Shown here one piece after another: positions 9,786 to 21,318 of a stretch of 64,000 nucleotides of DNA. Below the pieces are notes generated by a model. That model searched no databases. It saw nothing but the letters and a program-made list of their open reading frames with translations, and was not told the DNA's origin. The first letter of the stretch is position 1. Every line of letters starts with the position of its first letter. Made by a program: the position numbers and the translations under genes. The stretch spans positions 99,833,163 to 99,897,162 of the forward strand of contig OZ021724.1 in assembly GCA_963978545.1 (NCBI GenBank), written 5' to 3'. Source of the stretch: Linyphia triangularis. Taxonomy: Eukaryota; Arthropoda; Arachnida; Araneae; Linyphiidae.

Positions 9786-10276
9786 ATTTGTAATATACTC
9801 TACTTTTTTAGGCATCGGATTTAAAATAAGCAAAATAGTTTTCGAGAAAAACGATAATTACTGTACCTATACGTAAAAAAAAGCAAAAAAAAAGTGTTCA
9901 ACATTTTAATTTGTAAAAAAAAAAGTCTTTACTTTATTACAAAATTCATACCTATTTTTTTCAAATAGATATTAAGAATGACACACACAGAATTTCAAGT
10001 AATTTCGTTTATATTTGCTGAAGTTTTAGCATTTTGAGTAAGGTGGGAATTTAAAAAATCACGAACTGAGAAAAATGCTTTCGAAACATCGAACGAGCTA
10101 TTGCAGCAATGCTAAACTCTCCTTAAAATATAGTTCTTCTGCAATTGCAGGAATCAAATCAGCTCAAAAACTTGCCAGAATAAGAAGTAGATGGTTTCGA
10201 AGATTATAAACACTCAAAAAATAGAAAATTGATGTTTTTATTATTTTTTGTGAAAACTAAGGGGTACTAAATCCCC
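9530..10276 (-). mobile_element. TTAA MITE family F, copy 1
   Basis: It ends at TTAA 10277-10280 with '..ctaaatcccc'. The other end is 'gaggacttggtaccc'. It is inverted relative to the copy at 33534-34348, with shared interior such as 'ttctgcaattgcagg'. A-runs at 9635-9653 and 9749-9782 interrupt it. No transposase frame. Confidence 0.7.
9749..9782 (+). repeat. Poly-A run (~34 nt)
   Basis: Homopolymer within a family F element. Its length is probably unstable or hard to sequence. Confidence 0.9.
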
Positions 10277-10280
10277 TTAA

Positions 10281-10998
10281 AAATATTTTAATACATTATA
10301 TATTAAGACTGGCGTTTGCATCTGAAGCGTGACCTCATAGAACGCCACTGAGACCAGCTACATGAGCAGTATGCCAACTGAAAATTACATTTAATGTATT
10401 TTAGAATAGTTCAAATTATAGTTCATCCATTAAAGAGCTGCGAAAACTTGGCAATGCGTTCCGAAGATAAATTATTTATTTCTAATCAGCCGGACAAGTG
10501 TTAAATATTTCATGCATGTAAAAAAATAATGCATAAGCATACCAAATATCCTTATCATTTATGCATGGGGGGCAAACTTACAGTCAAGGAATTTTCCCAT
10601 ACAGAGTCACTAGCCAAGCGAGTGTCATTCATTTCGCACCAGGGGGCGTGCCAATCAATCAATGTAATGATATTTTAACGCGATTGTGCACGGTTACAGT
10701 TACAGAGCACGTTTCGAACACCTTTCGCTTGAGTTATTGTGGGAACCTTTTGGGGGGTCACGGAGGGAAGGGGGTTAGTTACTTATTCATGAATCGGGTG
10801 ATTCGAAAAAGTCGAATGTCAAATTCGAAGGGTTTTCGAACTGTGTCTAATCGCTAGCTGGTTGACGAGCGCGCCATCTGTGGTAGTCATGTGGAACATT
10901 AATTGGCCACTTCTCTCAAGTCTCGGAAAATGTAAGTGAAGTAGGATGCTTGCCTAGCAATCGTAAAAGTTTCGTGTTCGAGCATTTCCAGCACTCTT
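10281..10998. other. No recognisable gene
   Basis: Mixed-composition sequence. A 98-codon frame at 10561-10857 has no domain I recognise and low coding plausibility. 'gcgcgccatctgtgg' (10869) is a motif of the 'gcgccatctgttgg' type also seen at 24909 and 26606 (complement), but I cannot assign a role. Confidence 0.4.
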
Positions 10999-11655
10999 TA
11001 GTCTGCAATTTTTGGACCCCCATCGAACATCATTCTGAATTTTTTATAGAAATTGGAGAAATGTGAGTAGATTACGAATCCACTGGTCTGCCTTGGCAAA
11101 AATGGCCGAAACTGGTCAAAAATTGACTTTTAATAGGTTGAACACAATGCAATTGCCAAATGCGTCATAACTTGCCAAATAATGAGCATTCTTTTTTTTT
11201 ATGTGATAACCCATCGCTCTTTAATTTTCAATTTAAGAAGGTTGCAGACGATTCGGATGTGTGGCTATGGCTTACTTGCATCTTTCACAAATGAGCCAAA
11301 TTGGCAATAAACATTACGTCGCTGTTGACGTAACTGATGTCGCCAATTTGGCTTACTTTTAAAAGATACAAGTTTTCCGAGCCAGAGATCAAAAATAGTT
11401 TGCACTTTTCCTCATCGAAAATCAAAATGCAGTGGGTTGCCAGACGAAAAAGTGTGTCCTCTTTTTGGCAAGTTACGACATATTTGGCAATCGGATTTTA
11501 GTTCAACTTATTAAAAGTCAATTGTTGATCAGTTTCCGCCATTTTTAGCACGGCAGACCAGTGGATTCGTAATCTACTCACTTTTCTCCAATTTCTATAA
11601 AAAATTCAAATTGATGTTCGATGAGGTCCAAAAATTGCAGTCGCCTCTCGAATTA
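10999..11655. mobile_element. Long-TIR MITE family A, copy 2
   Basis: Same palindromic layout as the 7409 copy, but the left end reads TAGTCTGCAATTTTTGG, lacking the 'gagaggcgac' segment. The right end is 'cagtcgcctctcgaatta'. Confidence 0.8.
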
Positions 11656-11894
11656 TATGATATAAAACTAAAAAAAAATTATATTATTTTAAGTAAATTA
11701 CTGAACATTTTCTGAATGTTAATTTATTATAGGATTATATCATTAACACGTAGAGTACCACGTCAACCAGAGGTGGCTAACAGTACGCTGTTGTTTTCAC
11801 ACGGCATACATCAATGCGATAGTCCAGTTCCTGCTGAAAAGTCCAATCCTTGCTTCGAAACCCGGACGGGAATTTTGAATAACCCTGTATTAAA

Positions 11895-12069
11895 ATGCCC
11901 TTGCGATGCTCTGTCGTAAATTGCAAAGGAAATCATAAAAAATGACCAAGAGTTTCGGATTTTGTCTTCCCAAAGATCTTAGTACCCAGGAGAAGATGGA
12001 CAACTGCTGTCTGGATAAAATATTTCGCAGTTACTTCTAGTATACTACTTTGCATTAAAATGTTTTATT
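11895..12069 (+). pseudogene. THAP-like zinc-finger relic
   Basis: The frame from ATG at 11895 encodes MPLRCSVVNCKGNHKK, then a stop at 11943-11945. It continues in the same frame with a segment carrying FVFPK and RRRWTTAV. The THAP fold typically opens with Met-Pro, a C-x(2-4)-C pair, then a 'F-x-FP' block and a Trp a little later, and all of these are seen. The second zinc-ligand pair (C-x2-H) is not evident before the next stop. No full-length protein can be read. It could be a fragment of a THAP-containing transposon (P-element-like) or of a host THAP gene; its position among DNA elements favours the former, by inference. Confidence 0.4.
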
Positions 12070-12121
12070 GAATAATAACAACTATGGTTTGTGAATAAAA
12101 TAAAAAATTGTTTATTTATAT

Positions 12122-12704
12122 TTGCCGTTTATTCCGGAAAAAAAGTTCGAAACAATAGTTGAACGTACTATTCCTACGCTACCATTGCTAAGGACGACGG
12201 ACCACTCTAGTGACGTCACTCAACCAGTGCGTAGGCTTTCTTATGTAAGAGATGTTGGTGGGATACTTCTGTTTCAGTTGGTCGGATTACTTAGTGAAAA
12301 TCTTCAGGATTTTCACGCATTGGATTTGCAAATGGTGAAGAAGTTTCAATTTGAAAGATTCTTCTGAAGGCTTTACTCTTTTCACTTATATCTTGTTCTA
12401 ATAATATTCTTCATAACCTTGTGTAGTAGGGTAAAATGAAAAACATTTTTTTTTTTTCAAAATTCCAATTGGCAACAGTTGCAAATGTTGCAATTCGGGG
12501 TCATTAGATTATCGTTAAAGTTTGATCAAAATCCATTGATATCTTCTGATGACACAAGCCTCCTTGGAAAATTTGCTAAAAAGTGATTTTTTTTAGCATA
12601 AAAGAATCTTAAATCAAACAATTCGTAAAAAATGTTTAAAGATACAGGCAGGATACTCCAGTATTATACGATAGACGTACTTAAACACAGAAAAAATATT
12701 TCAA
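12122..12704. other. No recognisable gene
   Basis: An 81-codon frame (12122-12367) has no recognised domain. It could belong to the same decayed element as the THAP-like relic just upstream, but nothing in the sequence proves it. The rest is AT-rich. Confidence 0.35.
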
Positions 12705-13105
12705 CCCTTTGAAGTCCAGGCCTTTTTCGGCCGACCAAACGGTATAGTGGTTAGCGTGCTAGCTTCTAGACCGCGAGGTTGCGGGTTCCGAGTCCCGTCT
12801 TAGGCATGGGCGTTTGTAAATGTATGTTGGCTTGTCTAATGACGAATGCATTATAGCCCTCGTGTTGCTGACGGCGCCAGATAATCTGAGAACAACCAAC
12901 CAACCAGGCCTTTTTCGCGCGGAGGAACCAGCAACGCGAGGCTTTTCCCGCCATTTTTGGCTGGTTCGCGGTTACAGATCCGCTTCAAAGAATTTAAATA
13001 CAATCATTGGCCTTGAATCGAATTTTCGCATCAAACCTAGTGGTTCTCTCGATTTTCGGCATCAAATCATGCGGTGAGTGAGTGTCACCTCTGGAGTGCA
13101 AAGGG
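12705..13105 (+). mobile_element. TTAA MITE family P, copy 1, carrying a nested SINE
   Basis: The left end reads '(tcaa)CCCTTTGAAGTCCAGG', a decayed TTAA. The right end is 'CTGGAGTGCAAAGGG' followed by TTAA 13106-13109. It is the same family as 13324-13528. A tRNA-SINE (12730-12903) lies inside, with a 14-bp duplication of P sequence. Confidence 0.75.
12730..12903 (+). mobile_element. tRNA-derived SINE, copy 1
   Basis: The tRNA-like head is GCCGACCAAACGGTATAGTG with an A-box region 'tatagtggttagcgtgc' and a B-box region 'gcgggttccgagtccc'. The body is 'gtttgtaaatgtatgttggc', and the tail is '..ataatctg(a)aacaaccaacc'. The 14-bp duplication ccaggcctttttcg flanks it (12716-12729 and 12904-12917). 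The B box carries an extra C relative to GGTTCGANTCC. Confidence 0.95.
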
Positions 13106-13323
13106 TTAAATTTGCTATATATTTTGTGGTGCCCCAAACCTACGGAAAATAATAAAAATTTTGATCAATTTTTTTTTTTTTTAAGTGTTTCCGTGTTTGA
13201 AGAATAAAATATTAAAATTTAAGGTTATATAAAAGTAAACTTACTAGATTTTATTACAGTTATCCATCTGTGAAAAAAACTTTTTCATGTGGTGAATAAT
13301 CATTTAGTTGGGTTCTAATTTAA

Positions 13324-13528
13324 CCCTTTGCACTCCAGTGGCGCCTCTCAGGCGCCACACGATTGGATGCCAAACCACGAGAGGACCATTAGGTGTGATG
13401 CGGAAATTCGATGCAAGGCCAATGACTGTGTTTAGTTTCTATGAAGCAAATCCATAAACACCAGCCGAACCTAAAATGTCTCGAGTTGCTGATTCCTCCG
13501 CGCGAAAAAAGGCCTTGAGTGCAAAGGG
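13324..13528 (+). mobile_element. TTAA MITE family P, copy 2 (205 bp)
   Basis: Flanked by TTAA (13320-13323, 13529-13532). The inverted termini are CCCTTTGCACTCCAG and the complement of CCCTTTGCACTCAAGG. Near the left end the perfect hairpin 'gtggcgcctctcaggcgccac' (13339-13359) can fold. No coding capacity. piggyBac-type by target site, by inference. Confidence 0.85.
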
Positions 13529-13768
13529 TTAAATTGTTACCAACGTTGATGAAATAAATTCCCTAATAGGTAGTTGAAACTAAAGTTAATTTGAATTCTT
13601 ATATTCTGGCAACCAATTACTTTTGTATTGAGACGAAGATTACTGGCGACTTGTAGCCTTCTAATCAGTACTTCTTACCAGAAACAAAAGAGTAAAACCA
13701 TGATACAATTGTACTATATCAGTTTTATTTTTTACGCTTACAATACAGATAAAATCCTAGATTCTATA

Positions 13769-13945
13769 GCCGACCAAACGGTATAGTGGTTAGCGTGCTG
13801 GCTTCTGGACCGCAAGGTTGCGGGTTCGAGTCCCGTGTAAGGTATGGGTGTTTGTAAATGTATGTTGTCTTGTTAAATGACGAATGTTTAGGCGCAATAT
13901 AACCCTCGTGTTGCTGACGGCGATAGATAATCTGAAAACAACCAA
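13769..13945 (+). mobile_element. tRNA-derived SINE, copy 2 (B box intact)
   Basis: Same family as 12730. The B box reads ggttcgagtcc, matching the pol III consensus. Flanking duplications 13756-13768 (cctagattctata) and 13946-13958 (cctagtttctata) differ at one base. A 61-codon minus-strand frame here is only an antisense reading of the SINE. Confidence 0.93.
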
Positions 13946-14497
13946 CCTAGTTTCTATATAAAATGTTTCAAGCATGACTTATACAGTTAAAATAGAAGTT
14001 TATTCAACTTCCCATCTATAGCAGTATGCAAGTCCCAGTAAGAATCATTCTATATAATGGCCATATTACAATATTCTAGCTGATAGATAGTAGCTATCTA
14101 TAGTAGCCCGTAGATAGCCAAGTAATTTCTAGCATTTATAAATTACTTTGTATTAAGGTATACATATACATTAGGAATTGCGAAATTTGACTCAAGTCTA
14201 CGTTTTTGTTTTGCAGTGTTAAAATATTCCCGAATTCATGACCATTAAAATGATACCATTTTCTTTCTGAGACTCAAATTACTTTTTAAATTACAGTAGA
14301 TTTTGTGAACAAGTTTCGTTCATTAGTGTAGTAAACTTTAAACGCGTTTTCTAAAGAATGACATTTTGGTGTTATATGACTTTACACCAACGGTCATAAC
14401 TTCATAATAAATGGTCCGATTAACAAAATTCTCATTTTGTTTTGTAGACATTAGTTGTGAATGTGTTTTCTATGGAGAATCTAATATATATTGTTAT

Positions 14498-14944
14498 TGT
14501 TACGAATTTTTCCGCTGAGGCAATGATGGCACAGTTTTTACAGTATAAAAATATTTGTTCTCTCTTCAGAAAACTCACAAAATTTATCCACAGGCAACAG
14601 TGTAATCGCTCACAAGCTTTAGCAAAAACAACTTCGAATACAGCGATTATACAAGCTCACTCCAGTAAACAAAGCGATCAGCTCACCTCGAAGTCCAAAG
14701 TCAATCTGAAAACTTTCCCGATCTCCCGGTCTTTAAATACTAGCGCGAGAGAATAATCGAGAAATTTCCAGCCAATTCGTCGGAAAAGAAATATCTCGAA
14801 ACTTCTCGATTGCTTTAGGTGTTGCCACCTTTTTCTAACCTGTATAATCGCTATTAATAAATAAAATAAGATAAAAATAAATTACAATAGAATTTTAAAA
14901 TAATACGTCACTATTTACAATATATATAGACAATTTGTGCAACA
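14498..14944 (-). mobile_element. Solo LTR of the window's Ty3/Gypsy family
   Basis: On the minus strand it matches the 466-bp LTRs at 38908-39373 and 44565-45030 end to end (TG..CA), with substitutions and small gaps. The 4-bp duplication TTAT at 14494-14497 and 14945-14948 flanks it exactly. There is no internal region, so it is a solo LTR left by LTR-LTR recombination. The 99-codon plus-strand frame at 14457-14756 reads antisense through it and is not a gene. Confidence 0.93.
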
Positions 14945-14948
14945 TTAT

Positions 14949-15397
14949 AAACACATTTTTTAAGCATATTTTAATCTTAATTTTTTGTTAAAAACTATGT
15001 ATTTTTTTTAAAACTTTTTATTTATAAACATATAATTAAAAAAATATTAAATCTAAACTCAAAATTCCCCATAAGAACATGCTTCAATATAATATCTTTT
15101 ATTTGCGATAAAAATAATACCTCCAAGTTAATTACAAGTTTATTTATGTATGTTCTAATAATGTCCTAATTAGTCACTTTAATTGCAATTAGCTGATTAA
15201 AAAATTGACGGGAAAAAAAGGTTTATGTATAAAAATGCATCATTTTTACTTCTGATATACTGCCAAAAAGTTTGAAATTATTACCTAAAAATTAAAGAAA
15301 ATCATTTCAATTGTATATGTATACTTTAAACCTTGAAATTCAGTGATTAGGAAGGAAAAATATCACTGAAGAAAGAAAAATTTAAATGGCATAAAGT
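14949..15397. other. AT-rich sequence, nothing recognised
   Basis: Very AT-rich with no long frame and no repeat shared within the window. Confidence 0.5.
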
Positions 15398-15669
15398 AAA
15401 AACTCGGAAATAGCGTCTAATATAGTTATTTTTATATTTGAAATCCATACGTCAATGCATATGCAGTGGTTCCACTTGGTTTTGTCTTTTGCTATTTTAA
15501 TTTTCATTTATAATAGATAGATATTAAATGAAAACAATTTATGTCATTTTATTAAGTGATCTTTTTCGTACCTGCTCACCAAATGTCAAGGTGGTTAAAG
15601 AAAGTAGTTTCTAAATGCACTGGGCTAGAAGATTGTAACATAACGAGTATATATCCTTACTAGAACTTC
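15398..15669 (+). mobile_element. TTAA MITE family C, right half only
   Basis: Interior ('gcagtggttccacttggt') plus right arm ('agtagtttctaaatgcactg', 'tccttactagaacttc') ending at TTAA 15670-15673. The left arm is missing. Confidence 0.7.
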
Positions 15670-15673
15670 TTAA

Positions 15674-16797
15674 ATAAACAACGCAAATCCTTCTTCCCTT
15701 TCCAGTACTAATAAAACCAGGAGATCAAACACACATCAAAAGGAAATACCGAGGCCTATTTATTGCGATGCTTTCTCTTGTCGCAGACACAAAAAAGGTT
15801 ACAGTGGTCCTCCACCGTTGCCATTCTCCCCAAAAAAAAATATATATATAATTCAAGAACCCGAACTTCGTTACCAAGAACAGGACGACATCAGAAGAAG
15901 AATGAAAAGGACCTCTAGAATATGATTTCGCAGTCTCCAAATAAAAGACGACGATCTAGACAACAGTAGTAATAGTAAACACGAAATAAAGTACGGAAGG
16001 AAGCAGCCCGACTGCAACTCAACTCCCACGTGGCGAGAAAAATCCGAATCATTGGCGCTTTTTTTCTAAGCCTAACAAGTCTTTTGTTGAAAGGCAAGTT
16101 CGCCATTGCCGGAGATAGTTAAACTCGCACTTCTGTGTTCTATCTCTTAGCTCTTTCTTTTTCTTCTTCTTATTCTTACTTTCTCTGTTCTTTTTCAAGC
16201 CCGTGTGTTTGCGCTTACTCTCATCAGATGCATCGCCAAAAATCTCAAGGGAATATTTTTTTCTCTTTTTTTGCAGTCGGTGTTCATTTTTTCTCCTCTT
16301 CTCTTTTCGAACATTGCACGAACATTTTCTACAAAAGCCGTTGCAGTTCCTGGGTATTCTTTGTGATTTGCTTTTTCTCCCTCTCAGTACGTTTCTTATG
16401 CCGTATATATACACACACACGGCAACGTGCCGTTGCTGTTGTTTTTCCATGCTATTTCGAAGAAGGGGAAGTAACAAAAATCGCCGGATATAAAGTTTTT
16501 TTTTTTTTTTTAAAAAGAAAACATTTCCCTGGTAATAAGTGAGAGACTCTGTTCTATAAGTTGTTTACGAAGATTTTTGTTGACAGTTTGTTTTCGAGAA
16601 CAATTTCGATAAAGAAGAGTGGGATTCTGGATTTATTTTTGTTGTCCCCCTTCAATTTTCGTGTTTTTTTTTTGTGTGGATATAAAGTAGTGTTATAAAA
16701 ATCTTATTTCCAACATGATTTTCGCATGGACCCGCACTGTTATTATGAGTGGGGATGCATCAAATGGCAACACTTGTGACGGGGTTGAGAGCAATCT
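15674..16797. other. Non-repetitive segment, no gene assigned
   Basis: Less AT-rich than its surroundings, with no family repeat inside. Overlapping frames on both strands (16135-16542 plus, 135 codons; 16049-16477 minus, 142 codons) are biased in composition: Phe/Ser-rich on plus, Lys/Arg-rich on minus. They mirror a pyrimidine-rich tract and have no domain, so I read them as non-coding. It could be intergenic or intronic host DNA. Confidence 0.4.
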
Positions 16798-16800
16798 TAA

Positions 16801-17464
16801 TTGACTGAGAGGCGACTGCAATTTTTGGACCCCATCGAACATCATTCTGAATTTTTTATAGAAATTGGATAAAAGTGAGTAGATTACGAATCCACTGGTC
16901 TGCCGTGGCAAAAATGGCCGAAACTGGTCAAAAATCGACTTTTAATAAGTTGAACTAAATCCAGTTGCCAAATGCACCATAACTTGCCAAATAATGAGCA
17001 TATTTTTTTTATTTGGTAACCCTCACACTTTAATTTTCAATTAAGAAGGATGCAGACGATTCAGATACCTGGCGACGGCTTTCTTGCATCTTTTAAAAAT
17101 AAGCCAAATTGGCAATAAACTTTACGTCACTGATGACGTAACTGATGTCGCCAATTTGGCTTACTTTTAAAAGATACAAGTTTTCCGAGATAGAGATCAT
17201 AAATCGTTTGCACTTTTTCTCATTGAAAAGCAAAATGCAGTGGGTTGCCAGACGAAAAAGTTTGTTCTCTTTTTGGCAAGTTATGACATATTTGGCGATC
17301 GGATTTTAGTTCAACTCATTCCAAGTCGATTTTTGATCAGTTTCGACCATTTTTGTCACGGCAGACCAGTGGATTCGTAATCTACTCACTTTTCTCCAAT
17401 TTCTATAAAAAAATTCAGAATGATGTTCGATGGGGTCCAAAAATAGCAGTCGCCTCTCCGACTA
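16801..17464. mobile_element. Long-TIR MITE family A, copy 3 (664 bp)
   Basis: Palindromic element. The left end is TTGACTGAGAGGCGACTGCA and the right end '..cgcctctccgacta'. The 3-bp duplication TAA flanks it at 16798-16800 and 17465-17467. It abuts the family C element at 17479. Confidence 0.87.
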
Positions 17465-17478
17465 TAACATACCTTTAA

Positions 17479-18098
17479 GAGGAAGACCTAATAAGGATCA
17501 TTTCCTATACTCACTATGTTATAATCTTCTAGCCCAGTGCATTTAGAAACTACTTTCTCTAACCACCTTGACATTTGGTGAGTAGGTACGAAAAAGATCA
17601 CCTAATGAAATGACATCAATTGTTTGCATTTAATGTCTATGTATTTTAAATGGAATTTAAAATTGCAAATGACAAAACTAGGTGGAGCCATTGCAGATGC
17701 AATGACGTAAGGTTGGTTGGTTGTTTTCAGATTATCTAGCACCGTCAGCAACACGAGGGCTATAATGCTCCGAAACATTCGTCATTAGACAAGCCAACAT
17801 ACATTTTCAAACACCCATGCCTAACACGGGACTCGGAACCCGCATCCTCGTGGTCTAGAAGCTAGCACGCTAACCACTATACCGTTTGGTCGGAGCAATG
17901 ACGTATGGATTTCAAATATTAAATAAAATGCATTAGACGCAATTTTCGAGTTTTTAATTTATGTCATTTCATTAAGTGATCATTTTCGTATCTACACACC
18001 AAATTTCAAGCTGGTTATAGAAAGTAGTTTCTAAATGCACTAGGCTAGATGATTGTAACAAAGCGAGCATAGGAAATGATATTTACTAAGATTTCCCC
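17479..18098. mobile_element. TTAA MITE family C with nested SINE
   Basis: Flanked by TTAA (17475-17478, 18099-18102). Left arm 17479-17690 and right arm 17895-18098 are inverted copies ('agcccagtgcatttagaaac' against 'agtttctaaatgcactaggc'). The central region is split by a SINE at 17710-17894. Confidence 0.85.
17710..17894 (-). mobile_element. tRNA-derived SINE, copy 3, nested in family C
   Basis: Minus-strand SINE, tail at 17711 ('ggttggttggttgttttcag') and head at 17893 ('..ccgtttggtcgg'). The 11-bp duplication gcaatgacgta lies at 17699-17709 and 17895-17905. The B box has the extra-C form. Confidence 0.93.
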
Positions 18099-18102
18099 TT
18101 AA

Positions 18103-18856
18103 AAACAAGTTTGAATTTTCAAATCCCTATGTCCTATGTTACTTACCTTTTATACATTCAAAACCATCTTAAATTTTTCAGAAAAACAATATCTTAAAAA
18201 AGGAAAGAACATTTACTTTCATATGAGTATACAGTTTGAAAAAGATTGATACCAAATATTTTATATCCCCAGTACCGCTTCTTGAATGCATATTTTTTCA
18301 CAAAAAAACAACAACACAAAAAAACAAATTCCCTTTCACTAGCAACACTGAGCAAGACTCTCACAAAAGCATTGGATAATTCAAAGAAATAACACTTCAA
18401 CCACTAGAATGGGAAGGAAATATTGAATTTCTTTCTCAAACACCGCTATTTCCTCAAAACAAAAAACAAATACTCTTCTCGAACCTACTTTAGAAAAAAA
18501 AAAAGCAACTGAGCAAAGAAAAAGTACTTGATTTAATTATAAAACCTGATTAAACCAATTTTTTATCCCTTGTCTAGTTTCCCGCCACTGCGAGCTCTTT
18601 TCGACTTATTACCTCAGCCATTTATTTCCTCTTGTGTTGCCACGCAGATAAATGAAATAATTAAAAGAATAGAAGGGAAATACCAGTATTCCAAAAAGAA
18701 CTGGAGATTTTGCTTGACAGGAGATTAGATTGCATCGATTGAAGGCTACGAAATTGAAATTCGTATTGTTTTACGCTTTTTAGAATTTTTTATTACTAAT
18801 TAAGCCATTTTTGTAGTAATATTTTCTAAAGAAATTAAACAAATATGATGATGAAA
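18103..18856. other. No recognisable gene
   Basis: AT-rich. The 68-codon minus-strand frame at 18194-18400 (Phe/Cys-rich) has no recognised domain. Confidence 0.45.
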
Positions 18857-19702
18857 CTAGGGGGATTTAACATCGCACAACTTTCAATTACACTATAATA
18901 CTGATATCAATTTGTGTCATTTACCGTTTTTATGTTTTCATCATTCATTTTGAAAAATTAGACTATTTGGCGATATTTTTTACCATAATTTTCGTATGGG
19001 TAGCCAAATAGATCAATTACACTATAATACTGATATCAATTTGTGTCATTTACCGTTTTTATGTTTTCATCATTCATTTTGAAAAATTAGACTATTTGGC
19101 GATATTTTTTACCATAATTTTCGTATGGGTAGCCAAATAGATGATTTTGGCGATATACTTTTCAGTAATTCTTATATTATCCTTTCTTACAAGTGAAACT
19201 GAGGAGAGGAGAAAAAATGATCGTTGATGAGGTATACTCAAGGAAATAGAGCTCTGTGTTAAAGGCATTCGCGTTTCAACTTTTTACGCCATTTTGGGAA
19301 TTTTGGAGGTGGGGCTATTTAGGAAACCTTAAGAGACATTACCTTGAGTGATTTTAAACAAAATTGCTAGAAACGTTTTTTTAGCAATTACTGAAAAACA
19401 TGATTTTTTTCAATGGCAAATACCTTATGCACATGCGCGATTTTGACGAAAGCCTTAATGGTAGGTCTTTGTGCCATCACCAACCAGCACATCCAAATTC
19501 GAACATCATAGGTTAAATTGTTCGGGAGTTATGCTGACATACTCACACATACACACACATTTTTCTAGATCTCTTTTTTAAAATTAGGATGTTCCAAAAC
19601 GTGGAAAAATGCAAAAAAAAAAAAAAAAAAAAAATCGAATTTTTTTTTTGACCGAACACTATACTTTCATTACCCTATGTTTACATATGGAAAATTGAAA
19701 GT
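18857..19702 (+). repeat. Dispersed repeat family B, copy 4, with internal 129-bp duplication
   Basis: Starts 'ggggatttaacatcgcacaa' and ends 'acatatggaaaattgaaagt'. The segment 18885-19013 is repeated in tandem at 19014-19142 with almost no changes, a feature not seen in other copies. A-runs near 19613-19634 separate the right end. Confidence 0.8.
18885..19142 (+). repeat. 129-bp tandem duplication inside family B
   Basis: Two nearly identical units ('caattacactataatactga' at 18885 and 19014). Near-identity implies a recent local duplication. Confidence 0.9.
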
Positions 19703-20886
19703 TAATTGTACAATGAAAGTTTCTAAAATCAAGCTATTCCCCCCCCCCCCCATCCAGTTTAGAAATTAAAGGACAAGATAGTTTTATAGTGAGCTATTCA
19801 CTATTTAGCTCATTTACAATTTCTTTTCAATGACATTTTAAGTTTATATCTTTGTTAAACACTTATTTTTCTTTACCAAGGCAAATAAGTGCAGAAGTTG
19901 GTAAACACTTGTTATTATCTTGGGCCTTAAGCCCAAGAGTATTATTTTCAATAAAGTATTTGACACCATCAACAAATAATTACCAAATGCTGCATATTTA
20001 TAGTATGTAACGAAATAATAATAATGGAAGCAGTTTTAACTCGAAGTAATTGCTCAAATTTTTATATATCAAATTTTAAAAATTGCTTTTCAGAGCGCCT
20101 CGTCACGTGATCAGAAACGCTCGGATAAACTCCTCTGCAGAGTGTGACGTCAATGTTGACCACATTTGTAAGCAAACAGCTTCATACGTTTATTTTAAAG
20201 CTTGGTTCATCTCTTTTCCTACTATATGATAAATTATGACTATTGAAGGTAACTTTTAGGAAATATTTATTTAAAGAAGTGTTATTGGAACATTGGAAGA
20301 CGGTTTTGTAAAGGCTCACATTTCGAATTTACCCAAAATAGATGCTTTGATGGTGGGGTTCTTTTTTAAGTCAAGCTCAGAATTTTATTTTGCAGAGTTT
20401 AGAAATGTTAAAACATTTGTGTAAGTATCAACAATTCTCACAGTTCTTATAATTAGAAAAGCAACAACAACACTTTTACAGTTATAATAATCATAAAAAC
20501 ATTAGGATTAAAAAAAAAAAAAAAAAAAAAATAGCAATTAATATAATCCGCTGAGTACTGTTAAAACGGAGTGAAAAGGAACAATTTTCAACTTTCAAAG
20601 TAAAAATAGAGTGTAATAATATCGTTAACGAACATATTTTTGACTTAGGAACGTGGGTCTTACCTTCTTCTATAATGATCAAGCCCAAAAATGTTGGAAA
20701 AAACGTGACTTGCATTTATTTTGATTTTTTTCATGTTGTTCCGATTCACCCCGCAGAAAGGGATGAAACGGAACACTCGTTATAATTTATAGCTGATATT
20801 ATTTAAAAACAACAAAAAGGTAAAAAAAGACAAGTAATAATGCATTGAGGTGAATAGAAACACAAGATTATCATAAACAAAATCCT
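19703..20886. other. No gene; one CRE-like site
   Basis: A C-run lies at 19741-19750 and an A-run at 20512-20530. A TGACGTCA-like site ('tgtgacgtcaatg') occurs near 20150 in a less AT-rich patch (20090-20170). No coding region recognised. Confidence 0.4.
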
Positions 20887-20890
20887 TTAA

Positions 20891-21314
20891 CCTTTAATCC
20901 TTTATCTACTGACGGTACTTATAAGTCCAGTCATTGTACTGCATTTCTCATGGTACTGTACTGATTTAAATGCTTTGAAGTCCACTTCTATGAAGTTTGT
21001 TCTTCACCCATTGAATGACAGCACAAGATTGCTTCTTTTTGGAAACATTAAGTATTTAAAAGAGTTAGTACAAATTAAAAAAAATTCAGTAAATAAAGTG
21101 TTAACTGCTGTGATTGGGTGGTTTGATCTTTTTTGCGCAACGGCAACACGTGGTTCATACTGCTCCAAAAAATTTGGTGAAGATGAATTTAAAATTTCAG
21201 TAACAAAGAATTGGAAAAATTAATTTAAAGTCAAAGATTAAATATTTTAGGGGGTTGGAATCATTCTACAAAAACTGACTCGTGGTCTGTCAGACCGCAT
21301 ACAGCAATTAAAGG
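20891..21314. mobile_element. TTAA MITE family R (424 bp)
   Basis: Flanked by TTAA (20887-20890, 21315-21318). The inverted termini are CCTTTAATCCTTTATCTACT and the complement of CCTTTAATTGCTGTATGCGG. Next to the right end is the hairpin 'ggtctgtcagacc'. The 82-codon frame 20975-21223 inside has no recognisable transposase motif; a decayed piggyBac C-terminal fragment cannot be excluded. Confidence 0.65.
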
Positions 21315-21318
21315 TTAA

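Noticed and set aside
12730..12806. Genuine tRNA gene(s) at the tRNA-like heads
   Set aside because: The heads belong to ten dispersed ~180-bp SINEs with target duplications; the acceptor stem does not close and most B boxes carry an insertion.
16049..16542. Two long overlapping frames on opposite strands as a possible gene
   Set aside because: They mirror one pyrimidine-rich tract; composition is extremely biased (Phe/Ser or Lys/Arg), with no domain and no splice or promoter support.
20975..21223. 82-codon frame as a small host gene
   Set aside because: Lies inside a TTAA-flanked element (family R); no domain; at best a decayed transposase remnant.
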